Origin: Certhia americana
Taxonomy: Eukaryota; Chordata; Aves; Passeriformes; Certhiidae
Length of the DNA: 64,000 bases
Assembly (NCBI GenBank): GCA_018697195.1
Contig: CM031870.1
Location: 5,322,819 to 5,386,818, forward strand
Direction: 5' to 3'
The notes under the pieces were generated by a model. The model saw only the letters and a list, made by a program, of their open reading frames with translations. It had not been told where the DNA came from and made no database searches. This document shows, piece by piece, positions 61,761 through 64,000 of the stretch. A program made the position numbers and the translations under genes. Every line of letters begins with the position of its first letter. Position 1 is the stretch's first letter.

Positions 61761-64000
61761 GATGGTTGGTTTTGGAGGGGTTGTTTGGGGGTGTTTTTGT
61801 TGTTGGGGGTGAGTTTTTTGTTTGTTTTTTTCCTCTTTTCCTTTAAATGTACTCTCACATTTAAATTATGTTCCAAGTGAATATGGGACTGTTAGATTTT
61901 CCTTAAAATTTCTTTCTGCTTCTGCCACTTGCCAGGGTTTTATCCCTGTTAAAGGTTCTGGGAAAGGCTGTGTGTGAAACATCCCTGAGACTCAACAGGA
62001 CTGACTTCACCCTTCTGTTTTTAGGGTAGGCTCCGAGACTCTGGGCACACTACTTGGGTAGCCTTTGCCACAAGACAGGTCAGCTTTAGTGTGGGCATTT
62101 CAAGAAATATTCCCTACCTTTAGTTGAAGGGACAGGGAGGAAATCTGTAGGAAGCTTTCCAAGTTGGTGGAAGAACATCTGAAAAAATAGCTGTGGCCCT
62201 GGAATCCAGCATATGGCCAGGGAGCTTGGGCTGAGGAACGTGCTGAGGGCAGGCTCTGGGATTCCTGAGCCAAGAAATTGTTTGTTTTTCTGGCTGTGTT
62301 CAAAGAAACCAAACTCTCTGTGCTTGCAAATAAATGGGCTTATACCACAGGCGCACCTGACAGGTTTCATTAAGAAAGAAAAAAATAAAATCTTACAAGG
62401 TCTGGTTAATTACAGTGGTTCAGATAACACATTTCAAAAGAGGAAAGTTTAAAAACTGTTTAAGCAAATTCCTGTTCAAGGTGCTTTCTCTTTCAAAATT
62501 TTTGCTCAGTGTATTTTCACGGATTTTCCTACTTGGAACTGCTGAAATTTGACTACCCCTGAACTGAAAGCCTTTGAGAGGCAGTGCCATCTTTTCTTAG
62601 TTCATGACCTTATCTCAGTTCCTATAAGTGACCTTAGGACAGGACTCTACAGTGACCATGATTTACATCTTGTATGAGAGCTCTCTGGAATAAGACAGAA
62701 GAAAAACTGGCAAATCTTGCATTCAAAAAGCATTCTCTGAGGGCTTGGTATTTAGCTCAGTTTTCAATTTCAGCACTGCTTACTTGTGTTGGAAAAGTTA
62801 TTTTTGGTTGCATTCTGCGCTTCATTATAATTCTGAAAATGACTAATTTGATGTGACATTTACTAATGTAGTATGATCAGATATAATTTGATCTTATTAA
62901 CTTAGATTGTACCATATTAGCAAACATCGGATTCTATTTGAGAAATTTACACATGCTGCAAATGTGGATACACCTTGAAATCATACTGTATTAGTATAAT
63001 TTGTCACCTTAATGTTGTATTTGGTAAAGAATGTCAGAATATATTGCAATTTATAGCTACCTACTTAAAGATCTACAAAGATTCAGATTGGCTCTGCTCT
63101 TGTCAATTTATTCTATCACTTAAAAAAAACAACTTTCTCAGTGATACAAGACCACTGCAGTTCAAATCCTTGATGTCTTCCTTTGCTTCGGAAATACTTC
63201 CCTTGCCTTGCATTTTGGTGTCTGAAATCTAAATTAGCTGAGTGGAATAAAGAGTTTGCCTTCCTATCTGTGTGTGGAGATGGCCAGTGTGGCCTGAGAA
63301 GTTTGCATGAACTGGACAGCAACAGATACTGAAGTGGCACAGCTGTATCAACACCTTCCCTGCTGGGCACCAACTGGGTTTTAAAAAAGACTACATATTT
63401 GTTGTTGTTATTTAGGAAGGAATGGAAAGGCCAGTTGCCTTTTATAACCTTATGTAGTTGAGATAGTAACTCTCGTGTCCACTTCTTCCACTCTACTTCA
63501 GAGCTGTGATTTCTCTTTGCCAGCTCAGGCTGTAACTAGAAATTTATCTCCTGTGTTCCTGTGTGAGATTCTATATCCTTTTTTTTGGTGGCTTTTTTTT
63601 TTCTCAGTTGGTTGATTCTTTGGTATTTTCTGAGGGGGAAAGGAGGGGTTTTTTTTCCTGATCTTAAGGAGTACTGAGGGCATTGTGCATTCCTATCTGA
63701 GCTAGCTGGCTCTCAGTGACTGGTAAAGAGACTTTGGGATTTAGATAATTATGCAGTGGGCTGAGCATCTCTACAAAGGAACTGCTTCCACTTGAAAAAG
63801 TGAAAGAAGACAAGATCATTGTCTAAACAGTCCTAGGGCATCTGTTTTCCCAATGTATTCCCAAAGTATTTTTCCCCAATCTAGGTTCATTATGATGCCA
63901 CTGCAGCAGAAAAGAGGGTTTCTAGTGGAGGAATGAAAGCTGAACATCCAAATTTCACACAACTGCCCCAGTGAATGCTGAGATCAGGAGTGTGGCTGGA
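61760..64000. other. Non-coding right end, no gene recognised
   Basis: It begins with a GT-rich stretch (61760-61830) and continues as AT-rich unique DNA with T-rich runs near 63580-63600. Open frames are short. No promoter, RNA or repeat family recognised. Confidence 0.45.

Noticed and set aside
61574..61876. Lysine-rich frame spanning unknown residues
   Set aside because: It is the translation of poly-T and the 100-N gap.
63150..63175. GCAGTTCAAATCC, resembling a tRNA T-arm
   Set aside because: No acceptor, D or anticodon arm fits at the right spacing.
1..64000. CRISPR arrays, operons, phage or bacterial mobile genes
   Set aside because: Base composition, LTR and CR1 remnants show vertebrate nuclear DNA; no regularly spaced repeats were found.

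Overview
The window looks like non-coding nuclear DNA from a bird, most likely a passerine. Three things point that way. Two long-terminal-repeat copies (10634-11310 and 25130-25758) belong to families I recognise from bird, especially passerine, genomes. Two old CR1 LINE remnants lie in antisense orientation (18055-18425 and 40641-41950). The background is that of an intron or gene desert: AT-rich, CpG-poor, with stop codons in every frame. No RNA gene, CRISPR array, operon or bacterial feature is visible. I support no complete protein-coding gene: the open frames are short, many begin on non-ATG codons, and the longest ones lie in repeats or in GC-rich sequence open on both strands.

The left end (about 1-1165) is the only gene-like part. 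Polypurine tracts (236-418) are followed by a CRE-like site and an inverted CCAAT box (552-574), a pyrimidine tract, a TATA box (738-746), and then a CpG-rich block of about 330 bases with possible splice donors at 904/905 and 1161/1162. I read this as a plus-strand promoter and first exon, mostly or wholly 5' untranslated, with the rest of the window as a long first intron or downstream flank. The gene is not identified.

From 1.2 to 61.6 kb the sequence is unique-looking DNA with scattered repeats. These include the two LTRs, a third candidate LTR (20898-21130), the CR1 remnants, several MIR-like SINE fragments, a palindromic MITE-like element (17326-17429), two related poly(A)-ended copies about 940 bases apart (39295-39348 and 40231-40291), and many homopolymers and microsatellites. 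Two G-rich tracts (12425-12453 on the minus strand and 57621-57655 on the plus strand) could form quadruplexes. Small regulatory-looking clusters occur at 24464-24535 (GATA and AP-1 sites) and 45937-45958 (a MAF-type site between two E-boxes).

The right end has an assembly gap of exactly 100 N (61619-61718) inside a poly-T run, then ordinary AT-rich DNA to 64000. I found no convincing new biological system. The best leads are the promoter and CpG block, the paired retrocopy-like repeats, the shared 3' ends of the two LTR families, and the two transcription-factor-site clusters.
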